A stretch of DNA of 64,000 nt from Notospermus geniculatus (lineage: Eukaryota; Nemertea; Pilidiophora; Heteronemertea; Lineidae): assembly GCA_002633025.1 (NCBI GenBank), contig NMRB01000109.1:224959-288958 (forward strand), written 5' to 3'. This document shows, in pieces, positions 35,101 to 47,100 of the stretch. A program made the translations under genes and the position numbers. How positions within the stretch are numbered: position 1 is the stretch's first letter; the number at the start of each line of letters is the position of its first letter. Below the pieces are notes generated by a model that saw only the letters and a list, made by a program, of their open reading frames with translations, searched no databases and was not told the DNA's origin.

Positions 35101-38100
35101 AAAGACGAGAAATTTCTGACCGTTCATTTCTGTCTCCAATATATACCGTCACATCACACCACTTTGCATATCCAGCAGCCTGACTGCACCACTAATCTGT
35201 TGAATATATCCAACGGTATTCCAAGGTGGCCAACATTTCATTGATCTTTGGAGGCATTCAGGCCGTCTTGATCAATAGAAGCAAGGAGCCAAGTCGAGAT
35301 ATGTTGAGGCAGCTTGTATTGGAGTAGAATAGTCATATGATCAGTGATCAGGAGGGGCGCCGAGGTTTTCCAAGACTGGTTATTTTGTGGACTTTTGAAA
35401 TTCTGTTGGTATTGAAGCGATGGTTGCAAAAACATTTGATGTCCGCCCATCACCGATTCAAAATTGACGTGATCTATGGTGATGTGCCTGTTATGTCATA
35501 GCAACCTCATGACAGCAGTGGCAGAGATGGAAGTGCACGTGATTCTTTCAATGCCCGCTAGGAGAGGCAGAACGTCATGCAGGTGTTTTGGTCACCCGAC
35601 TGTTTAAAAATGTGAGTCCTCCGCTGGGAGTTTGTCACCTGATTTTAAATGTCACTCCACCTGCCTGTATCAGATTGCAGACATCAAAAACTCCCACTGA
35701 GCAACGGCAAATGTCAATGTCGTGCAAACTATTCTTTATCTTGAATTGTGAGTCTTGGGAATTATCAAAAGTTGTTGTCCTGTTCCTTTGGAAATTGGTG
35801 TCTGGAATTGACGTCTGAATCTTTGGGGAGAGAATTGAAATGTGACCTGTGTTGAATCTCCAATTGTCACCATGTTATGCAGACCAGGTGAAATTGAAAT
35901 GTACAACCAACTTCTACAGCATTCAGTTGTTGGTATTTGTATTAGATTTTTCCATCAGGGCCGAAGCCGTAGCATTATTGGCCCTGGTAATTTAAGTACG
36001 GAGGAGGCCATCTCAAGCTACTCATGTTCCTCACTTGGATGGATGGTGTCTTCTACTTCCCTTATAAAGGCGCAAAGGTACCAATGCTTACTGTCCCATG
36101 CAACGGACGTGAAGAGCCAGGGATGATTTATCCCATACGACCTGGGTTGGATTTGAACCCTGGACCTGCCGCTTGCCAAGCGGACGTAATAACCACTAGG
36201 CTATCAAGGCTTCTCAGTTGTTGAGACCAATAGTGCAGTGCTGGCATCAACTGGCAAAAAATTCCTCATACATACGCCACTAGTTTTGGCTTGTCCTGAA
36301 CAAGTTCGACCACCATCATCACCATGGTGCGTAAATATGTTCCATGTATTCATGTCTTTGGGTTCGGTTGAGGCCGATAATTCGTGCAATCTCCCAACTC
36401 ATCCATGTTTCAATGGCCGCTGAGATGCTATAATCGTGATAGTACTGCAAAAATGTGAATGGAATCTCCGAGGAGGAACAGTCAATATTCTCGCCCCGTC
36501 ATTAACTTGGTCAGTAGGCTCTGGAGAAATATGGTCTAGTGCTTCATAATGAAATTACTTTTCAGGCCAAAAAACTGCATTTTTTCCACACATGTTGAAA
36601 GGGAGGATCCAGGAAACTGCCTTCCTCTCTGTAACGGTTGTTTGCATCATTAGTCTGTATTGTAGCTGATAATGCTAAGTACTTTAATGTCGCATGGGAC
36701 AGTAACCCTTGGTGCCTTTTACCGTACCTTGTACCTTTGCAAGGGCAAGTTAAAGACCCCATCCAAGTGAGGAACATGAGTAGCTTAGATGGCCTCCTCC
36801 GTACTTACCAGGGCCAATAATGCTATGGCTTCGCCCTGACGGAAAAATCTAATGCAAATACCAATGCTAAGTACTTTGCTTCAGTTGGGCAAGGGCCAGG
36901 AATGACTGTGGATGGTACATCAGCATCAGGCGAATTTCAACCAACTCTGTCCCAACTTTGTGGGCTAATTGTCTGCATTTTGGCAAAATGCGTGAAGTTC
37001 AGCTGCGACTGTGCAATCTCTTGTGCAAATAAGATAGTCTCACTTGTCAATTTCATTGCATCTAATGAAATAGATGCACTAGATGGATATGCCTCTGGGT
37101 AATTGGCACTTCATTTGAAGACACATTATCCTCCAAACTAAATTAGCAGTGTGCGTGGGCAGTATTTCGATGCTGTTGTAGGGACACCATTGGACTTCCG
37201 TCCTTTGAGTATCAAACCAAACTTAGAGTAAGCCTCACTTCCTGGACTTGAATTAATTGGACAGCGCTGCCAGCAGCATCGAAATCACACATCAATTTTT
37301 CCGTATAATTGCCAGCACCAACTTAAGTACTACTCGTCGATACGAGTGCTACCAAAAACGAATCCTCTCTGGGTGCTCTTGATCTCAATACTTTATGCAT
37401 AGAGGATGTATATGTGCATGCACTGGCAGAACGGTGCACCGCAACACTGTTGTGACATTGTAAATATTGCCTGGTCATGGTTTTCGTGGAATTTGGTGCA
37501 TTTTGGGAAAGTTTTACCGTTCTTGTTCAGGATTGGATAAAAGATTGCAATATTCATCGATTTCTTTTCACAGGTTTTGGAAAATCGTCGCAGGAGATTT
37601 CATTTTGTCTGAAGTGAATTATTTCAGTGTGGCGAAGCAATTTTCGCCTTTTGAATTTGGGAACTTCGTAAGGTGGCATTTGATAGCAACTGAGCTGCAG
37701 TTATTCCAACTGAGTGTAGTGGTATTGTATGATACAGTGAAACCTGCCTTAGTGGACACCTCTGCCAAGAGGACACCTTTCATCTGAGGACACACAATGT
37801 GGAACCTTGGGAAACTCCCTCTGGACACCTGTACCAGGAAGAGACCTGTATCAGGAGGACACCTCTATATCCAGGACACCAAATCTCAGTCCCAATTTGC
37901 ACGCTTCTATTTATTTTGACCTCTGTAATCAGGACAGCTCTTTATATAAAGGACAGGTTGTCAGTCCCGAGGATATGAGAGGTTCTACGAAATTTCATAC
38001 CCATGTATATTCACGATTGGGAAATTGGAAAATATCGTATGACAGCATCAAGTGACAAAGTCAAGCAGTCGGTTTGAGTGCACAGTCAGGCACATGTCAC

Positions 38101-41100
38101 CATAACATGAGTACTTCCTTGTTTTTTCCACTGGTTAAAATTGTCATGTAAATTTCCATAGTTAGCATATTTAAGTTGATTATGGTGGATGTCACCTAAT
38201 ATCCTTGACAGTTTCATTTGCGGTTTTTCATCCCGGTGCAAAGTTCCCATTTACTGGATTATCTGGTTCGTTGCTGATTTGTAAACCCACCGAATAGTCT
38301 CATGACTTCATCTGACAGCAGCGAAAGTCAAAAAGGTAATAGCTTTGGTGTCCTTCATAGGGGTGTCCTGGCTGAGGTGTCTGCTAAGCCAAGGGATGCT
38401 CCACTGTGGGTATTTGGGGTATGTGGGCATTTCATTGGTTTCTCAGAAGTTTTTGGGGTCAGTGGTTCTTGCAGAGTAGGAGGAGGGTACATTTGACTCC
38501 TACTGTATTCATTTACTTGAATTCCTTTAGGTCAACAGTAATAGCAGGGTACTGGAGATGGAGTAGGGGTTATTGGCCAACTGGTTCCTACCACTGATTT
38601 CAGACTGTGATACTAAATACTTTCCTTTGTAATGGACCAAGTGATGCTGACGTAACAAAAAAAAAGATGGAGGAAGAAACCTTTTTCCTACTCATGAAAT
38701 TCTGGACTTAGACTTCTAGAAAAATGGAACATGGCAGAAATGACTTGTGAGGATACATTTGACGTGCTAGGTTTGGACGCCGCGATGCCTCCCGTGCGAC
38801 GAATGGACCGCTGCATGATGTGTAAAGTTCAGTATGATTGCGCATCGGAGGAAGTTTTGTTGATTCCTAATGAACGATGTGGTAGGTTGGTCAAAATTGG
38901 CACAAAATTTTACAATTCTCACACAACAGAAGAAGTTTTCATGGATGGGTGGAGCCTAATGCTAATCTTTTTTTCAGCCAAATGAACTCTTCTATTCTAT
39001 CGTGTTGTGTATTTCATTTAGGCCTAATATTGGTAGTTGAAAGGGACAGGCTACATTTGCCAATCAAGTAATCTTCATATCAGCCTACGTGTGCACCCTC
39101 TTTTGTTACCGATCCTACTTTAGAACACTGACTTGTATGCCTGACTGTACACTGCCAAGGAATAATACTTCCTTTTGATTTGTGATATTGACAAGTTTTC
39201 CCTAATTCGTTTGGGGAAGAGGACCAATGGCGGGATTTCGAAATCACCAAATTGAAAATGTTGAAAATCTCTCGTTCATGGCGTTGATAGTTTAAGCATT
39301 ATTTATGTGTGATAATACAATTACTGCATGTTGGTGGTGCATATGTAAGCATTTCCCCTACCCTTAGTCCATCAATCAATGTATAGGATATTGGACTATG
39401 AATCTAATGTAATGTACAATACCGGTATACGATAGTGTACAGTACAAGATAGGCTGTACGCCATTCATACATTATTCATGCCCATACGGTAATCTCAATC
39501 ATGGGGCACAGTTCCCACCTATTAACGTTTCACTTGACCAGCAGAGGAGACAATAAACGACAGATTAATGGTACATGTATCTGGGGGAAAAATGACCGTA
39601 ATTTCTGAAGTAACTACTGTGCCGACTTTTTTATGGTGCCTATATAATATAGAGATGAATTTTCTGCCGCTATATTACCCGCTGGCTGTCCGGCATAGTG
39701 GGAAATGTTGACTAGAATGTAGGCAGTCAGAATGGCCTACATGTAGTGTAACAGTCTGCTGGTCACCTCTGAGGTGGTGGGTTCGATCCCCTGTCAAACT
39801 GTTCATCATGTGATGTAGACTGTGTATCACCCTGATTAGATAGCTCTGGTCTCATCAAGTGACCGAGGTTGTGTTTGCGATTTCGGCGGAAGTGCGCAGA
39901 TCTTTCTTGTTTACGTACATTTGCGATTTGTCTATACAGGATACATTTCCACCAGCACCTTCAGTTTCTTCCTGCATTCCTCTCGTATGGCTCTGACTTC
40001 AGTATCCCTGGTTTCTTCCAACATTCCCTGACAATTTCCCCCTTTCCCTCTTTTCAGAATATGTCATGGCACAGACTGACCCGTGCTGCGACCTGACAGT
40101 TCTCGATGTCGCGGACCTACTCCAAGCCAGATATGCCTTCATATCAGGTAAGCTTTCAGTGATTCCCACTAGAACCTGAATCTGATCAGTTAGCCTCGAT
40201 AAGTGAGGTGTCTAGGGGCAAAAAAATGACCAGTGATAATTGGAGACGAAAGGTGAGAGAGCCGCTGCAGATGATGGCTCCCTTCCTGAGCAAAAAATCG
40301 TAAGTGGGACCCTCCTCCCTGGAGGCAGGAAGACCCGTGAAGGCTCTGGCGGAAAGGTAAACATATCAGCCCCAATCACGTCTGGTTGAGATTTCGGCAG
40401 AAGTGCGCAGATCTGCAAGTTTGAGAATGGTCTATAGAACGATTTTTCCATGATTATAGATATTGTCAAGCAGACGTAAAAATGTTAATGATTATCGTTA
40501 CCGTTACTTTTATGTTTTTAAGGCGGCAAGGATCGATATGGCCACACCCTCATCACCTTCCCCGACAATCCAACGGCACCTGAACTCACAGAGGACCAAT
40601 ACAGAAGAGTCGTCAACTATTTGACCTGCGTGCCATCGTAAGTGTGAACTTCTCGTGATTTATACAGGGTGGTTCAGAAAGTTGTCTCCAGTACGATGGG
40701 TGAATTGACATTGTTTAGGGACCCTTTCCTGACCACCTTGTTTGTGTAGTCTTCTTGTTTTCTGGCTGGTGTCCTAAAAATCGAGCACAGAACAACACTG
40801 GGCTGTCAGGGTGGTGCAGTGGAAAAATCAACACCTGTCACCTCTGAAGTCCCAGGTTCATCCCTGGTCGGACCAGTTCTTTGTGTGACAGAGAGGGAGA
40901 CTGTCGTTTACACCGCTGGTTTTCTCCAGGCACTCTAGTTTCCTCCAACTGTAGGCCTTTCCACTGCATCACTCTTACAGCCCAAAGGTCAAATAAATTG
41001 CCTGCTCGCATACCGGTACCTGACTGTTCCGCAACCGACTGGTTTAAAAATCTGACAATGGCAGATATATCCGTTGCTATGGGTTACAATCATTCCGACA

Positions 41101-44100
41101 ATGAGCTCACTTGTGTATAAATATTTATGTCTAACATGCAAGGGAATGGTTTAAAGCTGTTTTCATCATATTAATAGCCTGATAAAGAACATTAAAGTGA
41201 CTGAAGGCTATTTTGTGAATTGCAATTTGGTGCGTGTAGGCTGTATGCAAAAAACGCTTTGCTGAATTGCATATTGATTTTGTTCTTTGTATCGTATGAT
41301 GGCCTGAAGGGCTGGAATCGATTCCAAATTCCTCCGATCTTTGGTCACTTAAGACTGCCGGTGACCTCTAATTCTGGTCACTGATGACCTCCAATCTCTG
41401 GTCACTGATGACCTCCAGTCTCTGGTCGCTGATGACCTCTGATGACCTTCATTCTCTGGTCACTGATGACCTCTGATGACCTTCAATCTCTGCTTACTGA
41501 TGACCTCCAATCTCTGGTCACTGTTGACCTCTGAATCTGATGACCTCTAGTCTCTGGTTACTGTTGACCTCTGATGACCTCCAATTTCTGGTCGCTGATG
41601 ACCTCCAGTCTCTGGTCGCTGATGACCTCTAATGACCTCCAATCTCTTGTCACTGTTGACCTTCGATGACCTCTAATCTCTGGTCACTGATGGCCTTTCG
41701 TTGTGCAGCTATCAATGTTGCGTCTACATGTTTCCCTATCTTTCAGCAGCTTTATGTCAGATTCCGCCGCAGAGTGAGTAGCGCCATCTATGTCACATGA
41801 TGTTGCGACAATTTTCAAACAGAATCCCCTTGCTTGCTCTCCCAGTTTTTCATGCATTTTGTAATTTTTTCGTATTTTGGATACGACATGTTAGATTAAA
41901 TTTCCAAACTGTCCCACCTTGGAAACTCTGTCTGCATGCTAACTGACTTCTGACATTTCATTTTCATTAGCTTTCGAACTTATTTGCCAGAAGCTCTACA
42001 GTTCAGCGCATGGTTGTAAAGATTATGATAAATGTCATGTTATCATTAGAAGTTCCTATTAATACATACCCGGTACCTTTTAGTTCATATCTAATGTGTG
42101 TCGATCTCATAACTTCAGGCTAAATCGCGATTTTAATAGCCTTATTTCTAAATTTTGGCCTAGTAAATTACCATAATTTCAATTTTTTGCTGTATTTTGC
42201 TACAAATTATAGGTAGATTGATTCTGTCTCTATTTTTAGCATGTACTGTAAATCAAAAAAGCATTTAACTGTGCATGTATTTCAAACAGACATGAAAAAG
42301 ACCAGCACACAAATCATGTTGTGATCAGTGAGAAGCTGGTTAATTGAAGTAAAAGCTTATTCGTGTACACTGTAGTGTAGAGTATGGCTCTTACTGCAAT
42401 CTACCATCCTCCCACTGATACTGTGGAGAATACCACTTGAGGGCAGGGTTTGGGAACTTTGCATTGGAGACAGGAAATTCTGTTGAAAAAGTCTGATTAT
42501 ATGAGTTATTTGTGTCCTTTTCTTTCGTCGCTCTTTCATTTCCTGTCACCAGACAATGACAGATGATCCGTAGGTCCCGGGGTCGTACCATGATAGCTTG
42601 TCAATTTCCGCTTGTGTCGATGAGAGTATTAAGGATCCTGAAGTCATGTAATAGGTCAGGAAATCCTGACGTTGGCGATAATTAAGGATAAAATTGCTCT
42701 CGAGGCGATGGCCACTTGTGTTTATTGGAAAGTTGCCATGGTGAGGTTGTTGACAAGTAGGCCTAGCGTCTTAAGTTCAGTCCAAAATTTCTCATAGCTT
42801 ACTTCCCTTAACTCTCAAAATTCTTGTCAATGTCAGCTGCAGAACAGTTGTCTTGCAGCCAACATGATACGCAGCGTGATGCAGTCCCAGATTGACCAAT
42901 CAGAGCTTATGTGTTGATATAATATGTAAATATCCCAAAGCTCTGTTTCTTGTCTTTTCCACGTCAGTTCTGTTCCTCGAATTTCTGCACTATAAATAGC
43001 AACTCAGCGGAACAGTTCCCCCCCCCCGGCAATTTTGGCATTGGCCATTAGTGTCAATTGCGTTATCTCTGCGTGATTTTGACCAATTGATAGGCTGATT
43101 ATTCTCCAGTCCCCGTCAGGAGTGACAGGGTAGGCCTACATGGTGTGACAGATGGTCCATTTCCCTGTCATTCTCAGTCCTTATCGTCATTGATCGACCT
43201 TGCTGAAGGTCACAGTTGGTCCCTTGATCTTTGCTAATTGTTGATTGACTTTGTCCAGAACATGAAATCAATCGATGATTGACAGACAGACGTTCCAGCG
43301 TGCGTACACAAACATTCACAGCTGTGAATAAGTGACATGACTGACAGTGAAGTTCTCGTCTCAGGTCCTGAAACAGTGCCAAGCGTTAACTTGGGAAGTT
43401 TGTGCCATTTCCAAATTGATTTGGAGCCACGCTGGTGTTCTTGTCAAATATTCATGTATAGTATTGTACATACATACTCCATGCATGACCAGGATGTCGG
43501 GAGCCTTGCATTGCATGCTGTCACGATTGCTTCACTGTAGATAATTTCATTGCAAAAGTTGAAAATTTTCCTATGGAGTGCCATTTGTGCAACATTTCTG
43601 CCTCCAGAACAAAATGTTCACATTGAATGACTTTTGGGAAGACCTCCTGTAACCTTGGCATGGAATGGGTTAATGGAAATCCAGATTGTCGGTATAGACC
43701 GACTTAGTTGTGTCTGCACATTTTCTCTTTTAACACTTGCGTTTTTTATTTTTTTCAACGCTCACGCAGGTCTATAGACGAAAGGTAAACACATGTTGAG
43801 TTTCTCACACTCTTAATGATGTTGTGTGTGGAAGATGTCTCAAAAATGTGTAGAATTTCTCTGAAAACTTATATTGATGATGTATTGATTGTGGGGTCAA
43901 AAGAGCAGTTTCTTACCCCATTTTATACCCATCCTCCCACAGCAGGGCTTTGGTCTCGCTCCTCTTCATACACACGCACACAAATAATGAGCTAAAAACC
44001 CTGTGGTGGGAGGATGATTTCACCAAACGACCAATCAATGCCTGTGTTCTGCATGCTTCAAACATGTCAACCATGCAGCCACATACAAGATGTCATGTTN

Positions 44101-47100
44101 NNNNNNNNNNNNNNNNNNNNNNNNNNNNNNNNNNNNNNNNNNNNNNNNNNNNNNNNNGTTATTCTTTCAGACTCGAAGGTTATAATGTCGGCTTTTCCCT
44201 CATCGTCGACCGACGCAAGGACCGATGGAGCTCCGTCAAGGCCATACTTTGCAAGATCTCAGTAAGTATTGTACGAGGATTGTGTGGTGTGACAATTCCA
44301 GACCCCCTGATCTATGCAAGAACCAGACATATTTGTGGAGTCAGCATTTGTTCATCAGGTTAACCCTAAATCTCTCCATCATATTTTCAGGGTTATTTCC
44401 CAGCTGATCTCCATGTTGTGTTCATCCTACGACCGAAGGGTTTCTTCCAACGGGCAATCTCTGATATGGGCTTCAAATTCGTCAAAGATGAATACAAATT
44501 TCAGGTACAATTTCATCTCCTCAAGTCTGTTTCTGGTTTGACGTATCCTCTATGTTTAATGTACAGCAGGAGGAAACTGGAGTACTGGAGAGAGAGAGAA
44601 CATGTGGTATCAAAGGGAGTCATCCTCTCTGTCACACGAAGAGCGGTTCTGATCAGGGACAATGCCCGTAATCTAAGGTACCGGTACCCAACTTGGACCC
44701 CGCTGATTCCAGTATGAACTGAGCCTGTTTCTGGAAGCTCAGGACTCCGGGGATACTCTGGAAGTAGAAATATTTGAAATTCTATGTTGTTTCAGGTTGT
44801 AATGTGTCACAGTATAGATGAACTCCATCATCATGTCGACAAGAACCAGCTGACGAAAGATCTGGGCGGGAATATCAAACATGATCACTTTGAGTGGATT
44901 CAGCACCGACTTGTGAGTACCGCCAGATCTGGGAATGTACTATATGAAAGATTCATGTTACAGGGCCTACTATAGTAGTCATGCCTGTGGTGGTGCTTGA
45001 TGGTAGAGAGTTGATTCAGATGGAGATGTTGATCAGTTTATGTTCATTGTTTCAGGCCATAGAGAAATTCTCCTTAAACACAAAGAATATCTCCGCGACG
45101 TTGACGACGTTTATCCAGCGGCTACAGGAGACAGAGCTTCCAAATGATGTTCAGGGAACTTTAGATTTGATTAACGAACATAACTTGGAGAAAAAAGAGG
45201 TGTGTATTTCATTAGATTGATGATATGTTCTGAAATAGACAAGTTGCTGATGCTTTTGGTGGCTCTGAAGCGACAACTACTATCTGCATGAAATTTGTAC
45301 CGTAGATACGTGAGGTACTGTTGAGGCTCATCATGAAATATCCTGTGGAAATTTTGATGAATTTAGCATTGGAAGAGACTTGCACTGACCATTTTGTTGA
45401 TGCTGTGTACTTCTAGGTATTCGAGGACATGAATAGTGCCACAGAACACGGTGAAGGATTGTTGAACTGTATCAAGAACCCATGCATCCCCGTCAATGAT
45501 GCAGAGTACGAGGTCAACTCAGATATGTTGGTGCATGTTGTGGTCGTACAAAGGTAAGTTTCAAACTTGGCGGAGGAGATTTTTAAAGAAAAGGCTTCTG
45601 AAACCGATGTTTTCATGTCCAATGTATCCCTGGCTACCAATGCAAGAAGTCCAACCATTTCGTTCCTCTGTGTTTCTAGGTTGCTCACACAGCTACAAGA
45701 GACAGTCAACAGTTTCATTCACTTCTGGGCCAAACATGACACAAAACTACAACAATGTCTGCAGTTACGCAGATTTGAGGAGGCATTTAAACAGTTACAG
45801 TACATCCTCGATAAACAGATCGAAGATTTGAAACAGTTGACAGACCCTGGCGACTCGTTACAGCGGGTCGAAACCTATCTCAGGAAGTTAGAGGAGATTG
45901 ACAAGGAGTCAAAGGTCAGTAAAGGTCAAGGTCACACTCACAGATAGTCTGCCAATGTGCACACTCATATATGTGGCAGTAAGTAATGGTTTGAGTAGAT
46001 TCTTGGTGGTCACTGTTGATACTTGCTTGAGGCTGGACTGAGCCGTGCATAAAATATGGCAGACATCAGTGGGCAAATTTATGGACAGTAGGAGGAAACA
46101 GGAGTATCAGGAGAACCCTGCCTCGTCAGAGAGAGTCACCCTCTCTATCACATGAAGAGCAGGTGCGACAGGGTTTGAATCTGGGACTTCCGATGTGTCA
46201 AGCTCCAATGTTTCCACTTTGCCATTGTGACAGCACTGCCAAGAATCGAGTGATGTTTATACCCCATGTTTTCATTTCACAGGAGCCTTTAGAAAAGGCG
46301 GAAGAGTTAAAACAGGAGGGTGAAACGTTCATCGCTAGTGAACATTACGCCGTCGATTGCATCATGCCGAAATGTTCCGAGTTGGAACGAATGTATAAGG
46401 AGCATCGAAGTTTGTATGAGGCGAGGAAGGAGGTGCTAGAGACGTCATTAGAACTGCAACAGAGAATCGACAAGGTTGGTCTTAACAAAATATTGAGAGC
46501 GGAGTTCCAAAAATGCATTTTAACAGTTGCTCTATTAATAAATTGGGCAGATTTCATGTACAGCAGGAGAAAACCAGAGAACCTGCACTGACAAAGAGTG
46601 CTGCCGTCTCTATCACATGAGGAGCGGAGACTTGGGATTGAACCCAGGACCTCAGAGGTGGCAGGCGCTAGATGTTTCCGCTGCACCACACTGGCAGTTA
46701 AAGAAACCTTCGTCATTCTTTTTGGAGATTATGAATATAAATCTGGTGGTCTGAGATACCTGCTAATTGATTTTTCCTCCTTCCTCAGGCGAACAAATGG
46801 TGTACAAATGGCGTCGACCTCCTTGCCACGCAGCAAATCGAGAAATGTCAGACACAAGATGGCGCCAGTGCTGCGATGGCCGACATTGAGGCTTTCTTGG
46901 CGAAAGCCAAGGAGTTGAATCTCAGCAACCCGAAGGAATTCCGTAAGAAGTTTGATATGATTCTCACTCCAGAATCTCGGGTAAGTGTCTCAAAATATCC
47001 TGGAAATCTATTCTGATCTGTAAGATTGATGTCCATGTTTGCCTTCCAATGGTAAAATGCATATCTCCACTTTTGATCAGTGGAGTGGTGGCCACTTGTC

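Larger units (their letters stand above)
14114..38700. other. Long first intron of the MCF2L-like gene, repeat-rich
   Basis: No further coding exon was found between the two possible first exons. The region holds dispersed repeats (GGACACC family, SINE-A copies, oriented fold-back elements), minisatellites, and a cluster of TIR elements around 31.2-32.8 kb. Regulatory elements may be present but cannot be picked out from sequence alone. Confidence 0.6.

Noticed and set aside
35933-36215. tRNA gene on the minus strand
   Set aside because: A and B boxes and an anticodon-like stem exist, but the cloverleaf is imperfect and the same head is joined to a repeated body elsewhere, so it is a SINE.
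41362-41700. CRISPR-like array
   Set aside because: Units are contiguous 22-24 bp with no unique spacers, in an animal intron: a minisatellite.
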